Origin: an uncultured Prevotella sp.
GTDB lineage: Bacteria; Bacteroidota; Bacteroidia; Bacteroidales; Bacteroidaceae
Reading direction: 5' to 3'
DNA length: 64,000 bases
NCBI GenBank assembly: GCA_900770395.1
Contig: CAAGKM010000037.1
Span: forward strand, 53,828-117,827
The position numbers were made by a program, and so were the translations under genes. How positions within the stretch are numbered: position 1 is the stretch's first letter; each line of letters opens with the position of its first letter. Of this stretch, positions 25,890-34,531 are shown piece by piece. Below the pieces are notes generated by a model. It saw only the letters and a program-made list of their open reading frames with translations, searched no databases and was not told the DNA's origin.

Positions 25890-26534
25890 ATGACAAAGAT
25901 AATAATTCTCGATTTCGATGGTACGCTTGGCGATACCCGCATGAACATAGTGAAAACCCTGCAGCAGACCCTGCAGCGGCAATCGCTGCCCGTGGCTGGC
26001 GAGGCTGAGTGCGCAGCAACGATAGGAATACCCCTGTACGACGCTTTCCTGCAGCTTGTACCGGGAATGTCGCGAGAACAGGCTCAGGAGTGTGTCGAGC
26101 TCTACCGCGACATATTTGAGGTGAATAAGAAGGCGCTTGTGCCAAAACTGTTTCCGCACGTGCTTGACACCTTGCAGACGCTCTACTCAAAAGGAATAAT
26201 ACTCACCATAGCCTCATCGCGCTCTAACGAGTCGTTGCATGGTTTTGTGGCGGAGATGGGGATGAAGCCTTATGTGAAATACGTGATTGGAGCAGAGGAT
26301 GTGACATGTGCCAAGCCGCAGCCTGAGCCTGTATTGAAAACGCTCCGTCATTTCGGACTGACAGCCGGTGATGCGCTTGTGGTGGGTGACATGCACTATG
26401 ATATACTTATGGGAAAGAATGCCGGAGCACGCACTTGTGGGGTGACATACGGCAATGCCACACGCCAGCAGCTTGAGGAGAGTGGGGCGGATTACATAAT
26501 CGACGATTTCGCACAGCTGCCCGATATTGTGTAA
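25890..26534 (+). CDS. HAD-superfamily phosphatase (phosphoglycolate phosphatase-like)
   Basis: 214 residues with the four HAD motifs: DFDGTLGDT (nucleophile and acid Asp, residues 7-15), TIASSRSNE (motif II), K in CAKPQPEP (motif III) and VGDMHYDILMGKNAG (motif IV). A helical cap lies between motifs I and II, as in Gph/PgmB-like enzymes. It is a cytoplasmic phosphatase of small sugar or glycol phosphates; the substrate cannot be fixed. It runs towards the ssrA gene on the other strand, with only nine bases between them. Confidence 0.9.
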   Translation: MTKIIILDFDGTLGDTRMNIVKTLQQTLQRQSLPVAGEAECAATIGIPLYDAFLQLVPGMSREQAQECVELYRDIFEVNKKALVPKLFPHVLDTLQTLYSKGIILTIASSRSNESLHGFVAEMGMKPYVKYVIGAEDVTCAKPQPEPVLKTLRHFGLTAGDALVVGDMHYDILMGKNAGARTCGVTYGNATRQQLEESGADYIIDDFAQLPDIV

Positions 26535-26540
26535 AAAGGG

Positions 26541-26942
26541 TAGTGGAGCTGGAGGGAGTCGAACCCTCGTCCAAACAGGGAAACCATACGCTTTCTACAT
26601 GCTTATTCCAGACTTCGGTTTTCGTGCTGCGGCAAGACCTGGACCACCAACCGCAACCTTATCCCCTAAAGCTTCATCAGGCCGACGGGGCTTTAGCCTG
26701 ACTATTTCCGATTTAACCGCACCGCCATGTCGGAGAGCTTCGGAACAACAGCCTCCGGGCGATGTCTCGTCCCATCACCTTGTGACGGGATAAAGCCAGT
26801 AATCTACTGTACTTCGATTAGGCAGCGAGAGCGTACTTGTTTTCGCCAGATAAATTTTTGACCAAAGAGATTATGGAGTGTACAGCCGCCACTCCGCATG
26901 CTTACGTACCATCTCAACCCGCTGTCAAATCCAGTCAGCCCC
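26541..26942 (-). ncRNA. ssrA: Transfer-messenger RNA
   Basis: The 5' end GGGGCTGACTGGATTTGACA and the 3' part GGGTTCGACTCCCTCCAGCTCC form the tRNA-like domain with acceptor pairing GGGGCTG/CAGCTCC. The internal message on the minus strand (26847-26818) reads GENKYALAA and TAA, close to the tags known from Bacteroidetes. The CCA end is not encoded (genomic CTA). With SmpB it frees stalled ribosomes and tags the peptide. The plus-strand frame through it is meaningless. A -7 box lies at 26,977. Confidence 0.96.
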
Positions 26943-26976
26943 AAGACAGTATGTGGTTTTCCACTGAAAACCGGTG

Positions 26977-26984
26977 CAAAATTA
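26977..26984 (-). promoter_or_regulatory. -7 box of ssrA
   Basis: TAATTTTG on the minus strand, 35 bases before the tmRNA 5' end, so the precursor would carry a leader of about 28 bases. Confidence 0.6.
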
Positions 26985-27058
26985 AATATAATTTGTGACA
27001 TGCCAAAGAAAATTGTAGAATATTTTGTGTTTACCTTGTGAATTTGAGCAAAAATGTG

Positions 27059-27066
27059 TACCTTTG
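27059..27066 (+). promoter_or_regulatory. -7 box of the SLBB export gene
   Basis: TACCTTTG followed by GC; a TTG lies 20 bases upstream at 27036. Leader of about 64 bases. Confidence 0.65.
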
Positions 27067-27136
27067 CGCCCGAATAGATACAATAAAAACGCATTTTTGG
27101 AGTTTATCGTAATAAATACTGAAATTATATAATCAA

Positions 27137-29668
27137 ATGAAAAAGTATATCATATCATTGCTGGTGTTTGCCCTCTTCACTGCTGAGACAGTGAGTGCGC
27201 AGTCATCGATGACAGACACTCAGGTAATGGAGTTTGTGGTGAAGGAGCATGAGGCTGGCACCTCGCAGGCGCAGATTGTAACCAAACTGATGCAGCGTGG
27301 TGTGTCAATCGACCAGATACGGCGTGTCAGAAACAAATATGAGCGGCAGATGAAAGGTGACGGCTTGGGGGTGAAGAACATCACCACATCAGGCAAGAAT
27401 GATGACCGCATGCGAAAGAACAACGGCAAGGCGAAGGAAGATGCCAACACCGTGTCGAAATACCGCATGGCAGATGACATGCCGCAGACTGGTGGCATTG
27501 AGGCTGGCAGCGAGAGGCATCTTCAGATGCAGCGGGAGCTGAGCACTTTCCTTCCTGACTCAGCCGAGATTTATGACCGTGAGTATCTTAATATGCTTGC
27601 AGGCAAGAAGGATGATGAAAGTAAGCGCAAGGTGTTTGGACGTGACATATTCAATAATAAGGACCTGACATTTGAGCCAAGCATGAACATCGCCACGCCG
27701 CAGGACTATCGCTTAGGACCTGGCGACGCTGTGTATATCGACATCTATGGAGCCTCGCAGAAAACCATTGAGAGCACGGTGACACCCGACGGCACTGTGG
27801 TGATTGAGGGATTTGGTCCTGTGAGTGTCAGCGGGCTTACCGTGGCACAGGCGAACAGCCGTTTGCGCTCAACGCTTGGAGCACGTTACAGCAGCTCAAG
27901 AATAAATCTCACCGTGGGACAGACAAAGACCATCATGGTAAACGTGATGGGCAATGTGAATGCGCCGGGATCATATACTCTGTCGGCTTTTGCCACTGTG
28001 TTCCATGCACTGTATATGGCTGGTGGCATCAACGAGATTGGTACGCTGCGTAACATCAAGGTGTTCCGTGGCGGAAAGCAAATTACCGCAGTCGACATCT
28101 ACGACTATATTCTCAACGGAAAGCTTACGGGCAACATCCGCCTTGCCGAGGGCGATGTGATTATCGTTGGTGAATACGACTGTCTGGTGAATATCACAGG
28201 AAAGGTGAAGCGTCCGATGTTCTATGAGATGAAACGCAATGAGAGCGTGGGCACCGTATTGAAATATGCGGGTGGATTCACAGGTGATGCCTATAAGAAA
28301 ACAGTGCGCCTTGTGCGCAAGGCTGGCACACAGTATTCGGTGTATAATGTCGGTGAGTTTGAGCAAAACTCTTTCAAACTTGAGGATGAGGACTCGCTGA
28401 GCGTAGACTCGGTGCTACCGCGCTTCCAGAATATGGTTGAGGTGAAGGGAGCAGTGTTCCGTCCCGGCATGTATCAGGTGGGCGGTGAGATTTCAAGCGT
28501 AAAGCAGTTGATTGAGCATGCCGAGGGAGTCACTGAGGAGGCGTTCACGCCTCATGCCGTGATGCACCGCATGAAGAGCGACCGCACGCTCGAGGTGCTC
28601 TCTGTAGACTTGCAGGGAATACTCAACGGCTCCGTTGCCGATATCCCTCTGCGCAATGAGGATGTTCTCTATGTACCGAGTAAGAAAGAGCTTGAGGAGG
28701 AAAAGACAATCACCATTCATGGGGAGGTGTTATATCCAGGCATCTACAAATATGCCGATAATGAGACAATCGAGGACTTTGTGCTGCAGGCAGGCGGACT
28801 GAAGGACGCCGCATCAATGAAAAAGGTGGATGTGAGCCGCCGCATCATCAATCAAAACGCCACAACTGTCACAGATACAATTGCATATACATATACATTT
28901 AGCCTGAAGGACGGGTTTGTGATTGACGGCGAGCCAGGATTTATACTTCAGCCGTTCGATGAGGTGTATGTGCGCACCAGCCCTGGCTATGTGGAGCAAA
29001 GCAACATACGTATTGAGGGCGAGGTGCTGTATCCGGGAGAATATACATTGTCGCGTAAAGACCAGCGCCTGAGTGACATGATTGCCAGTGCAGGAGGATT
29101 CACAAAATGGGCATACGTCAAGGGTGCGCGTCTTGAGCGTACCATCACTCCCGATGAGCGGTTGCGTATGCAGACAGTGCAGAAGATGCTCAACATCCAG
29201 AATGCCGATGGCGATACCATCAATGTGTCGCAGCTCGATTTTGGCTCCACATACTATTTTGCCATCGACATGGAGAAGGCGATGGCAAATCCGGGAAGCA
29301 CCAGCGATGTTGTGCTGCGTGAGGGTGACAAGCTCATAATACCGCAGTTCACCAATTCTGTGAAAATCAACGGTGACGTGATGTACCCTAACACAGTACC
29401 GTATCAAAAGGGCAAGAGCGTGAACTATTACGTGAAGCAGGCGGGTGGTTACGGCAACCGTGCGAAGAAGAGCAAGACATACATTATATATATGAATGGT
29501 GCCGTGGCGCAAGTGGGACATGGCGTGAAGATTGAGCCGGGATGCGAGATTATCGTTCCAAGCAAGCCAAAGGGACAGAAGATGTCGACTGCGGAAATTG
29601 TGTCGCTTGCAAGCGGAACGGCATCAATCGCCACTATGATAGCCACTATAGCAAATCTTATTAAATAA
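27137..29668 (+). CDS. Polysaccharide export protein with several SLBB domains (Wza-like)
   Basis: 843 residues, more than twice the size of E. coli Wza. Signal peptide ends VSAQ. About 25-130 is a charged, partly helical region; the Poly_export domain begins at YRLGPGDAVYIDIYG (about 196); then come repeated SLBB units recognisable by VxGxVxxPGxY blocks (VMGNVNAPGSYTL, ITGKVKRPMFYEM, VKGAVFRPGMYQV, IHGEVLYPGIYKY, IEGEVLYPGEYTL, INGDVMYPNTVPY). The C-terminus is hydrophobic. It should form the outer-membrane or periplasmic duct for capsule or exopolysaccharide. No Wzc kinase, flippase or glycosyltransferase follows; it is ended by a strong terminator and so stands alone. Confidence 0.92.
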   Translation: MKKYIISLLVFALFTAETVSAQSSMTDTQVMEFVVKEHEAGTSQAQIVTKLMQRGVSIDQIRRVRNKYERQMKGDGLGVKNITTSGKNDDRMRKNNGKAKEDANTVSKYRMADDMPQTGGIEAGSERHLQMQRELSTFLPDSAEIYDREYLNMLAGKKDDESKRKVFGRDIFNNKDLTFEPSMNIATPQDYRLGPGDAVYIDIYGASQKTIESTVTPDGTVVIEGFGPVSVSGLTVAQANSRLRSTLGARYSSSRINLTVGQTKTIMVNVMGNVNAPGSYTLSAFATVFHALYMAGGINEIGTLRNIKVFRGGKQITAVDIYDYILNGKLTGNIRLAEGDVIIVGEYDCLVNITGKVKRPMFYEMKRNESVGTVLKYAGGFTGDAYKKTVRLVRKAGTQYSVYNVGEFEQNSFKLEDEDSLSVDSVLPRFQNMVEVKGAVFRPGMYQVGGEISSVKQLIEHAEGVTEEAFTPHAVMHRMKSDRTLEVLSVDLQGILNGSVADIPLRNEDVLYVPSKKELEEEKTITIHGEVLYPGIYKYADNETIEDFVLQAGGLKDAASMKKVDVSRRIINQNATTVTDTIAYTYTFSLKDGFVIDGEPGFILQPFDEVYVRTSPGYVEQSNIRIEGEVLYPGEYTLSRKDQRLSDMIASAGGFTKWAYVKGARLERTITPDERLRMQTVQKMLNIQNADGDTINVSQLDFGSTYYFAIDMEKAMANPGSTSDVVLREGDKLIIPQFTNSVKINGDVMYPNTVPYQKGKSVNYYVKQAGGYGNRAKKSKTYIIYMNGAVAQVGHGVKIEPGCEIIVPSKPKGQKMSTAEIVSLASGTASIATMIATIANLIK

Positions 29669-29686
29669 TTGGAACAGCTTATTATT

Positions 29687-29730
29687 AAAAGGCTCACGGC
29701 ATTGCAGACTTGCAATGCCGTGAGCCTTTT
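29687..29730 (+). terminator. Bidirectional terminator
   Basis: A perfect 20-bp stem (AAAAGGCTCACGGCATTGCA and complement) with a 4-base GACT loop, ending in TTTT on both strands. It separates the convergent export gene and FimB-like gene and can serve both. Confidence 0.95.
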
Positions 29731-29741
29731 GTATGTTAATG

Positions 29742-30635
29742 CTAATATGTAATCTCTGTCTCCGTCCATTCGTCATCGGTCTGTAGCGACATCTTTATCT
29801 CACTGGGCTTTAGAGTGTTCTCAAAAAACTTTCCTGTGTATTTTGTTATCTGATTTCTTGTTACAGGCACTTCTTCGAAAATCTCTTTCTTATATTCCTC
29901 ATCGTTGTTCATTAATGCCGTGACGGTAAGTTTTAACGTGCCGTTGGTGTCATGGGGGAAGGTGTAGATTTCGTATTCCGACTGCCCCGAGTGTGCAGCT
30001 GTTTCTATTGTGAAGGTCTCCTCTTGTTGTGAGTTTACACTTCCGAGCCCTGTAACGGCATTTAGTGTGCTGCTTCCTCCGGTGTAGTTGAATTTCATTT
30101 TCTTCACATCTGTCGGCACAGCGTCTGTGGTGATGAAGCGCACCATTGCCACGGCACGTCTCAGTGTCAAACTCATGTCTTTAGGCTCCGTAACGCTCAG
30201 CTCACCATAATAATAAAATGTGTCGGAAAGTTTTCCGTTATTGCCGAATGTGATTTTCTCCAACGATGTGACCGTAGGGTTCTCGTTGCCGTTGTGTGCC
30301 AGCACCACAAACTTATAGTTTCCCGCAGGCAGTGAGACTGTAAGACTTCCAAAGCCTGTGTCCGAAGTTTTCTGGCTAACCTGTTTCACTTTCTCGTCAT
30401 TCTGAAAGAAAGCGAATGTTATGCGGCTGCACATATCGGCAATCGCTGCTCTTGTTTTCGTCACGCCGTCGTCGAACGCCACCTGCTCAATATTGGCTAT
30501 CGAGAAACTTATGCTTATCCCGTCTTCCTGTTGATTCCCGTTGCCGTCAGCGTCGGGTAATGTTGCTTTCTCGCAAGAAATAAAGGCAATTGCCAGCATG
30601 AATATCATGCCTGCTTTTTGAAATAAATGTCTCAT
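29742..30635 (-). CDS. FimB/Mfa2-family lipoprotein (fimbrial anchor-like)
   Basis: 297 residues with a lipoprotein signal (MLAIAFISC). The layout with TRAAIADMCSRITFAFFQNDEKV, a beta-sandwich of the transthyretin-like kind (SLPAGNYKFVVLAHNG) and the LTLRRAVAMVRF block matches the FimB/Mfa2 family that anchors and caps Bacteroidales type V pili. Stalk (FimA/Mfa1-like) and tip genes are not adjacent, so it may be an orphan or work with loci elsewhere. Promoter box at 30,725; shares the terminator at 29,687. Confidence 0.82.
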   Translation of the reverse strand: MRHLFQKAGMIFMLAIAFISCEKATLPDADGNGNQQEDGISISFSIANIEQVAFDDGVTKTRAAIADMCSRITFAFFQNDEKVKQVSQKTSDTGFGSLTVSLPAGNYKFVVLAHNGNENPTVTSLEKITFGNNGKLSDTFYYYGELSVTEPKDMSLTLRRAVAMVRFITTDAVPTDVKKMKFNYTGGSSTLNAVTGLGSVNSQQEETFTIETAAHSGQSEYEIYTFPHDTNGTLKLTVTALMNNDEEYKKEIFEEVPVTRNQITKYTGKFFENTLKPSEIKMSLQTDDEWTETEITY

Positions 30636-30724
30636 CTTTAGTTGTTTAAAGTTTTGGTTTTTTATTGGTTCTTTTTCTCTGGTATTGCCTTTAAATATTT
30701 ATTAGATACTCTCCAACAACGTCA

Positions 30725-30732
30725 CAAAGGTA
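30725..30732 (-). promoter_or_regulatory. -7 box of the FimB-like gene
   Basis: TACCTTTG on the minus strand, 89 bases before the FimB-like start. Confidence 0.6.
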
Positions 30733-30839
30733 ACGTTTTTGTAAAGATAATCCCACTTATTCAGTCTTATTTTGTGTTTGTTTAACTTTTTGTTACGCAA
30801 AAGTGTGATTAAATTATATTATGTTCACATTCTCGCTGC

Positions 30840-31352
30840 TTAATTGTCATAACAGTCACAGTTGGGTGTGGGTTCTGCCGCCATCAGTAAACCATTGTCT
30901 TCTGGCGTTGCATATTTCACAGTGTTGTCATTCAGAAAAATACGATTCAGTGTATATGCCAGTGCCTCCAGCGTTTTCTCCCTCACACCATGCTTCAGCT
31001 CGCACTCCCATATTGTCATGCTGTGCCATCCCATTTTTGCAAGTTCCCTCTGCACCCTTTCATCGCGCTCCTTATTACGCTCAATCTTTGCCGTCCAAAA
31101 CTGCACGTTGCTTTTCGGCATTCTGAAATACTTACAGCCCTCATGCCCGTGCCAGAAACAGCCGTTGATAAAGATACACGTGCGGTATTTGCGCAGCACG
31201 ATGTCGGGATGCCCCGGCAGCCGTTTATGGTTAAGCCTATAGCGGAACCCGTGCGCAAACAAGTATTTCCGCACGATAATCTCCGGCTTCGTGTTGGCGG
31301 AGTGTATCGCCGCCATGTTCTTGTGCCGCTGTTCCGCAGATAGTTTGTCCAT
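30840..31352 (-). CDS. vsr: Very short patch repair endonuclease
   Basis: 170 residues. Nicks DNA at T:G mismatches produced when 5-methylcytosine deaminates. The Vsr hallmarks are present: SAEQRHKNMAAIHSANTKPE near the N-terminus, LPGHPDIVLRKYRTCIFINGCFWHGH with the catalytic Asp and the zinc/metal Cys and His, and the KIERNKERD block. It is the last gene of the restriction-modification run, 39 bases behind the HpaII-like nuclease, and logically protects sites methylated by the cytosine methyltransferases upstream. Confidence 0.95.
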   Translation of the reverse strand: MDKLSAEQRHKNMAAIHSANTKPEIIVRKYLFAHGFRYRLNHKRLPGHPDIVLRKYRTCIFINGCFWHGHEGCKYFRMPKSNVQFWTAKIERNKERDERVQRELAKMGWHSMTIWECELKHGVREKTLEALAYTLNRIFLNDNTVKYATPEDNGLLMAAEPTPNCDCYDN

Positions 31353-31391
31353 CGGGCTTGCGTATTTCTGTTCTTCGTTTTATTTATAATG

Positions 31392-32474
31392 TCATTTTTT
31401 GAATCTGATTTGTAAATTCAATCTTATATATACATTTCTATCCTCACCACGGAAGAGATTCCCATATCTGTATCTACTTCTGCTCGCACGTTCAAAACGA
31501 GTGTTGTAATAAAGATAGTCCTCAACATCATTTCTATTGTAGAAATGGTAGCAGACGATTTCGCCATCCTTTCTAACTACAATATAACCTCCATTTGCAT
31601 CATACCTGCCATCCCATTCTTTTGCAGGAGTCATTCCAAGCGCAGCATCAAGAAGGAGAACCTTCATTTTGTGCTCATAGAAAGAAACAATATTACTGCC
31701 AGTAAAACCAAAAGGATTTTGAGAGGCGACCTTATCCACAATCTCTTTAATGTCAGACACAGAGTCTGGCATACTGTCAAACAAAAGACAATCTGCTATA
31801 AACTGTGGCATATTGCTGTCAAGAAACAGAAGGTTGTTCTTAAAAGTTTTATGCTCTATGTCAACGTATTGCAGTTTGCATCCTGCATTATATAGTCCTG
31901 AAATCCTTGAAATATGACCATCTATTGAATTAATTTCATCAATTTGAGCATCAGATAAATCTTTTCCTGTTACCTTATACAAAATGTTTGTAGGGATTCC
32001 TGCATTTAATAGTGTAGAAGCACTGCCCAACTGTGATTTAATGCTAAATCCAAGATTTGGTCTCATTCCTGTACGCACGTCATGAATGACGATATGAATA
32101 TCAGCTTTATCTTTAGATGGAGCCTTTAGTTTTGTACATCCTATTGTACTCATGAAAGCTTCTGATGCAGGAATTTCAAATGCTGACTTCTTGGCAGACT
32201 TAATGCTATCAAGTAACGATGCAGATTCTTGTATGAACTTATCCATAGATATACGGGTATATTCAATACCGTCTTCATCGATTACAACAATGTTTTGGTC
32301 TACATTGGGCTTATACTCATATTTTTTTGACTCTTCTCTAATAATGTTGAGAATTGGGTAATACAAATTGAGCTTATTCATATTGGCATCGCCAGCGTGA
32401 ACTTTGCCTTCTCCAAGAAGACGAAACAGTGTGTATATTTCGCTCCATTCGCCTTTATTACCAGATAATGACAT
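31392..32474 (-). CDS. HpaII-family type II restriction endonuclease
   Basis: 360 residues, nearly the length of HpaII. The N-terminus (SGNKGEWSEIYTLFRLLGEGKVHAGD) and the central KADIHIVIHDVRTGMRPNLGFSIKSQLG segment, a PD-(D/E)xK-like core, match what I know of the RE_HpaII family, which cuts CCGG. The accompanying methyltransferase at 33,099 is M.HpaII-like, which supports CCGG as target. The genes lie 6 bases from the 202-residue protein upstream. The region is AT-rich compared with flanking genes, as expected for a transferred system. Confidence 0.9.
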   Translation of the reverse strand: MSLSGNKGEWSEIYTLFRLLGEGKVHAGDANMNKLNLYYPILNIIREESKKYEYKPNVDQNIVVIDEDGIEYTRISMDKFIQESASLLDSIKSAKKSAFEIPASEAFMSTIGCTKLKAPSKDKADIHIVIHDVRTGMRPNLGFSIKSQLGSASTLLNAGIPTNILYKVTGKDLSDAQIDEINSIDGHISRISGLYNAGCKLQYVDIEHKTFKNNLLFLDSNMPQFIADCLLFDSMPDSVSDIKEIVDKVASQNPFGFTGSNIVSFYEHKMKVLLLDAALGMTPAKEWDGRYDANGGYIVVRKDGEIVCYHFYNRNDVEDYLYYNTRFERASRSRYRYGNLFRGEDRNVYIRLNLQIRFKK

Positions 32475-32480
32475 AATATT

Positions 32481-33089
32481 TTATCGTTTCTTAATAATAA
32501 ATCCTTCTACAGCAGGTTTACTTTCTGCTTCCTCGTAATTACATTGCTTTAGTTCTTCTATTAATTCATTTATTTGTTCAGTGTTACAATCTATAACCTT
32601 ATCCAGTCCAATAATATCACCTCTCTTTATCTTTTCATTCGCTTCTGCCGCTTCATTAGATTCCATTGTTAGTAAGTAACATTTAGCACGTCTATGTACA
32701 TATTTTAACGCAATAGATTCCAAATCCGCTTGTTTGTATCTTTCCCTAAGGCTTGTTTTAAGTGAAATGCTAATTGGCTGATTCTTATTATATAGAATTG
32801 CATCAAAAATTACATTAGGTACATATGTTACTTTTGCCTGAGAATAAAAAGGAACCAGTCCTTCTCTATAAAACAGTGTATATATAATCAACTCATATAT
32901 GCCACCGTTGAGACTTGCATTCTCGTTTGGATATTTATTCTTATACGTTGTCCAATATTTATTAATATAATCTTGAGGAGAATCATATTCAATATTCATA
33001 AAATTAGTATCGTCTAACAACCCTTCAAAAAGAAGAACTGTTTTTGTTTTACTATTTTTGACTATACCATGTTCTTTTATTGCTCCCAT
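32481..33089 (-). CDS. Nuclease-like protein in the restriction cluster (PD-(D/E)xK type?)
   Basis: 202 residues, not assignable to a named family by me. An acidic residue in GGIYELIIYTLFYREGL, then VIFDAILYNKNQPISISLKT followed by SLRERYKQADLE, has the spacing of a PD-(D/E)xK core (E, D, S-x-K), and KTSLRERYKQ is wording seen in type II restriction enzymes. It sits between the M.HpaII-like gene (9 bases) and the HpaII-like gene (6 bases). It could be a second restriction enzyme, a partner subunit or an accessory factor. Nuclease fold is inference. Confidence 0.6.
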   Translation of the reverse strand: MGAIKEHGIVKNSKTKTVLLFEGLLDDTNFMNIEYDSPQDYINKYWTTYKNKYPNENASLNGGIYELIIYTLFYREGLVPFYSQAKVTYVPNVIFDAILYNKNQPISISLKTSLRERYKQADLESIALKYVHRRAKCYLLTMESNEAAEANEKIKRGDIIGLDKVIDCNTEQINELIEELKQCNYEEAESKPAVEGFIIKKR

Positions 33090-33098
33090 AATTTTGTT

Positions 33099-34430
33099 TT
33101 ATAGTTTTTTGTTTAACGTTTTCAATAACTGTTCTGCCGTTGCCTGTATTGCAGGTACAGCAACACTGTTCCCAAATTGTTTGTATGCCGAAGCATCTGC
33201 GACAACTATTTTAAAATTATCAGGATAGCCTTGCAGACGTGCCCATTCTCTTGGTGTCATCTTTCGCCATCCTTGCTTGTTAACTTCTCCTTTGATTCTT
33301 GTTGTTGGAGTTAAATCTGTTTGTCTGAAATCAATAACAAGATTACTTTCTCTACCCATACCGCCTACAACAATTGCATGCGCAATTCCATCATCTGGGA
33401 TTATATCATAGCCGAAACCATGTCCTTTTGCCTCATGTCTTGCTTTATGGTTTATAAGTGTCTGAATATATTGGGTCGAGAGATAATATTTGGCAGGGAC
33501 TGGATTTTCCTCTCTTACGTCAATCCACTTTTTAGTTATTTCTTTCTGTTCTGGATATGTAAAGTCTTCTTTGGTAATTCCGAGGTCTTTTCGGAAACCT
33601 ACGATATAGATTCTCTCTCTATGTTGTGGTACGCCAAAAAACATCGCATTGACGATTTGAGGGTCTGGCACAACATATCCAACTTCATCAAGTGTGTTAA
33701 GAATGGTTTTGAATGTCTTACCTTTATCGTGAATAACCAATCCCTTAACATTCTCTAAAAAGAATGCTTTGGGTTGATACCTGCGTAAAATCTCTGCTAC
33801 ATCAAAGAACAACGTTCCTCGTGTTTCTTCAAATCCTAATCGCTTGCCTGCAAGAGAGAACGCTTGGCAGGGAAATCCAGCACACAGAATATCAAATCCT
33901 TGGGGAATTTTGTTTTTTGTGGTTTCTTTTGTGATATCGCCGAAAGGAACATCACCATAATTTGCATAATAAGTTTTACGTGCCTGTTCATCCCACTCGG
34001 ATGAGAATACACACTCACCACCTAAGTTCTGGAAAGCCATACGAAAACCTCCAATTCCTGCAAACAAATCTATAAAGGTAAACTTTGGATTTTTTTGCGC
34101 TTGAAATGGAGCTTGGAATAAATCTGGAAATAGATATTGATGTATGTTTGTTGATGATTCCGCAGCCATATGGGCATAAGGCTCTTCTTTCGCTTTTGTA
34201 CATGCGACAAACTCACACCACAGTTTTAATAAATTTTCTGCCTTGTTGGTGTATGGAACTGTAATATTTGATTTTCTTAACTGTAAATAGTGCGTTACAT
34301 ATGCTGCCTGTTCAATAAAAGGTATCAAATCACCATTTTCATCAAACGCCTCATCTCCATATATTTCCACCTTGTCTGCTCGCTTCTTGAAGAAGTCAAA
34401 AAGTGAAAAACTAACATTTTTATTTTTCAT
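33099..34430 (-). CDS. DNA (cytosine-5) methyltransferase, M.HpaII-like
   Basis: 443 residues from ATG 34430 (MKNKNVSFSL); the frame extends to a TTG at 34496 that I reject. Residues 1-115 are an extra N-terminal region. The catalytic part starts at FTFIDLFAGIGGFR (SAM-binding motif I, 118-130); motif IV is AGFPCQAFSLAGKR with the attacking Cys188; ENV in LENVKGL; QRxRxxxVG as QHRERIYIVGF; the last motif is QFGNSVAVPAI. The wording closely follows M.HpaII as I know it, so modification of CCGG is likely. It protects host DNA from the HpaII-like enzyme. A 101-base gap with two palindromes precedes it. Confidence 0.94.
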   Translation of the reverse strand: MKNKNVSFSLFDFFKKRADKVEIYGDEAFDENGDLIPFIEQAAYVTHYLQLRKSNITVPYTNKAENLLKLWCEFVACTKAKEEPYAHMAAESSTNIHQYLFPDLFQAPFQAQKNPKFTFIDLFAGIGGFRMAFQNLGGECVFSSEWDEQARKTYYANYGDVPFGDITKETTKNKIPQGFDILCAGFPCQAFSLAGKRLGFEETRGTLFFDVAEILRRYQPKAFFLENVKGLVIHDKGKTFKTILNTLDEVGYVVPDPQIVNAMFFGVPQHRERIYIVGFRKDLGITKEDFTYPEQKEITKKWIDVREENPVPAKYYLSTQYIQTLINHKARHEAKGHGFGYDIIPDDGIAHAIVVGGMGRESNLVIDFRQTDLTPTTRIKGEVNKQGWRKMTPREWARLQGYPDNFKIVVADASAYKQFGNSVAVPAIQATAEQLLKTLNKKL

Positions 34431-34453
34431 AATTAAATTATTTCCCAGAATAT

Positions 34454-34465
34454 TTCGTATACGAA
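34454..34465. promoter_or_regulatory. 12-bp palindrome before the M.HpaII-like gene
   Basis: TTCGTATACGAA, 24 bases upstream of ATG 34430. A perfect palindrome in the leader or promoter of a restriction-modification set is a plausible operator for a controller protein or for the methyltransferase itself; no controller gene is seen. Confidence 0.4.
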
Positions 34466-34494
34466 TACTGACAATGTAAGATATTAAGTTCGAC

Positions 34495-34519
34495 AATACA
34501 AATTATCTTAATTTGTATT
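34495..34519. repeat. Hairpin between the two defence modules
   Basis: AATACAAATT and AATTTGTATT flank five bases, 12 bases after the stop of the Rossmann-like gene. There is no T tract in the minus-strand direction, so it may attenuate but probably does not fully stop transcription. Confidence 0.45.
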
Positions 34520-34531
34520 TTTATTTGAAAA

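Noticed and set aside
26527..26793. Plus-strand frame of 88 codons
   Set aside because: Runs antisense through the tmRNA gene, including its tRNA-like end.
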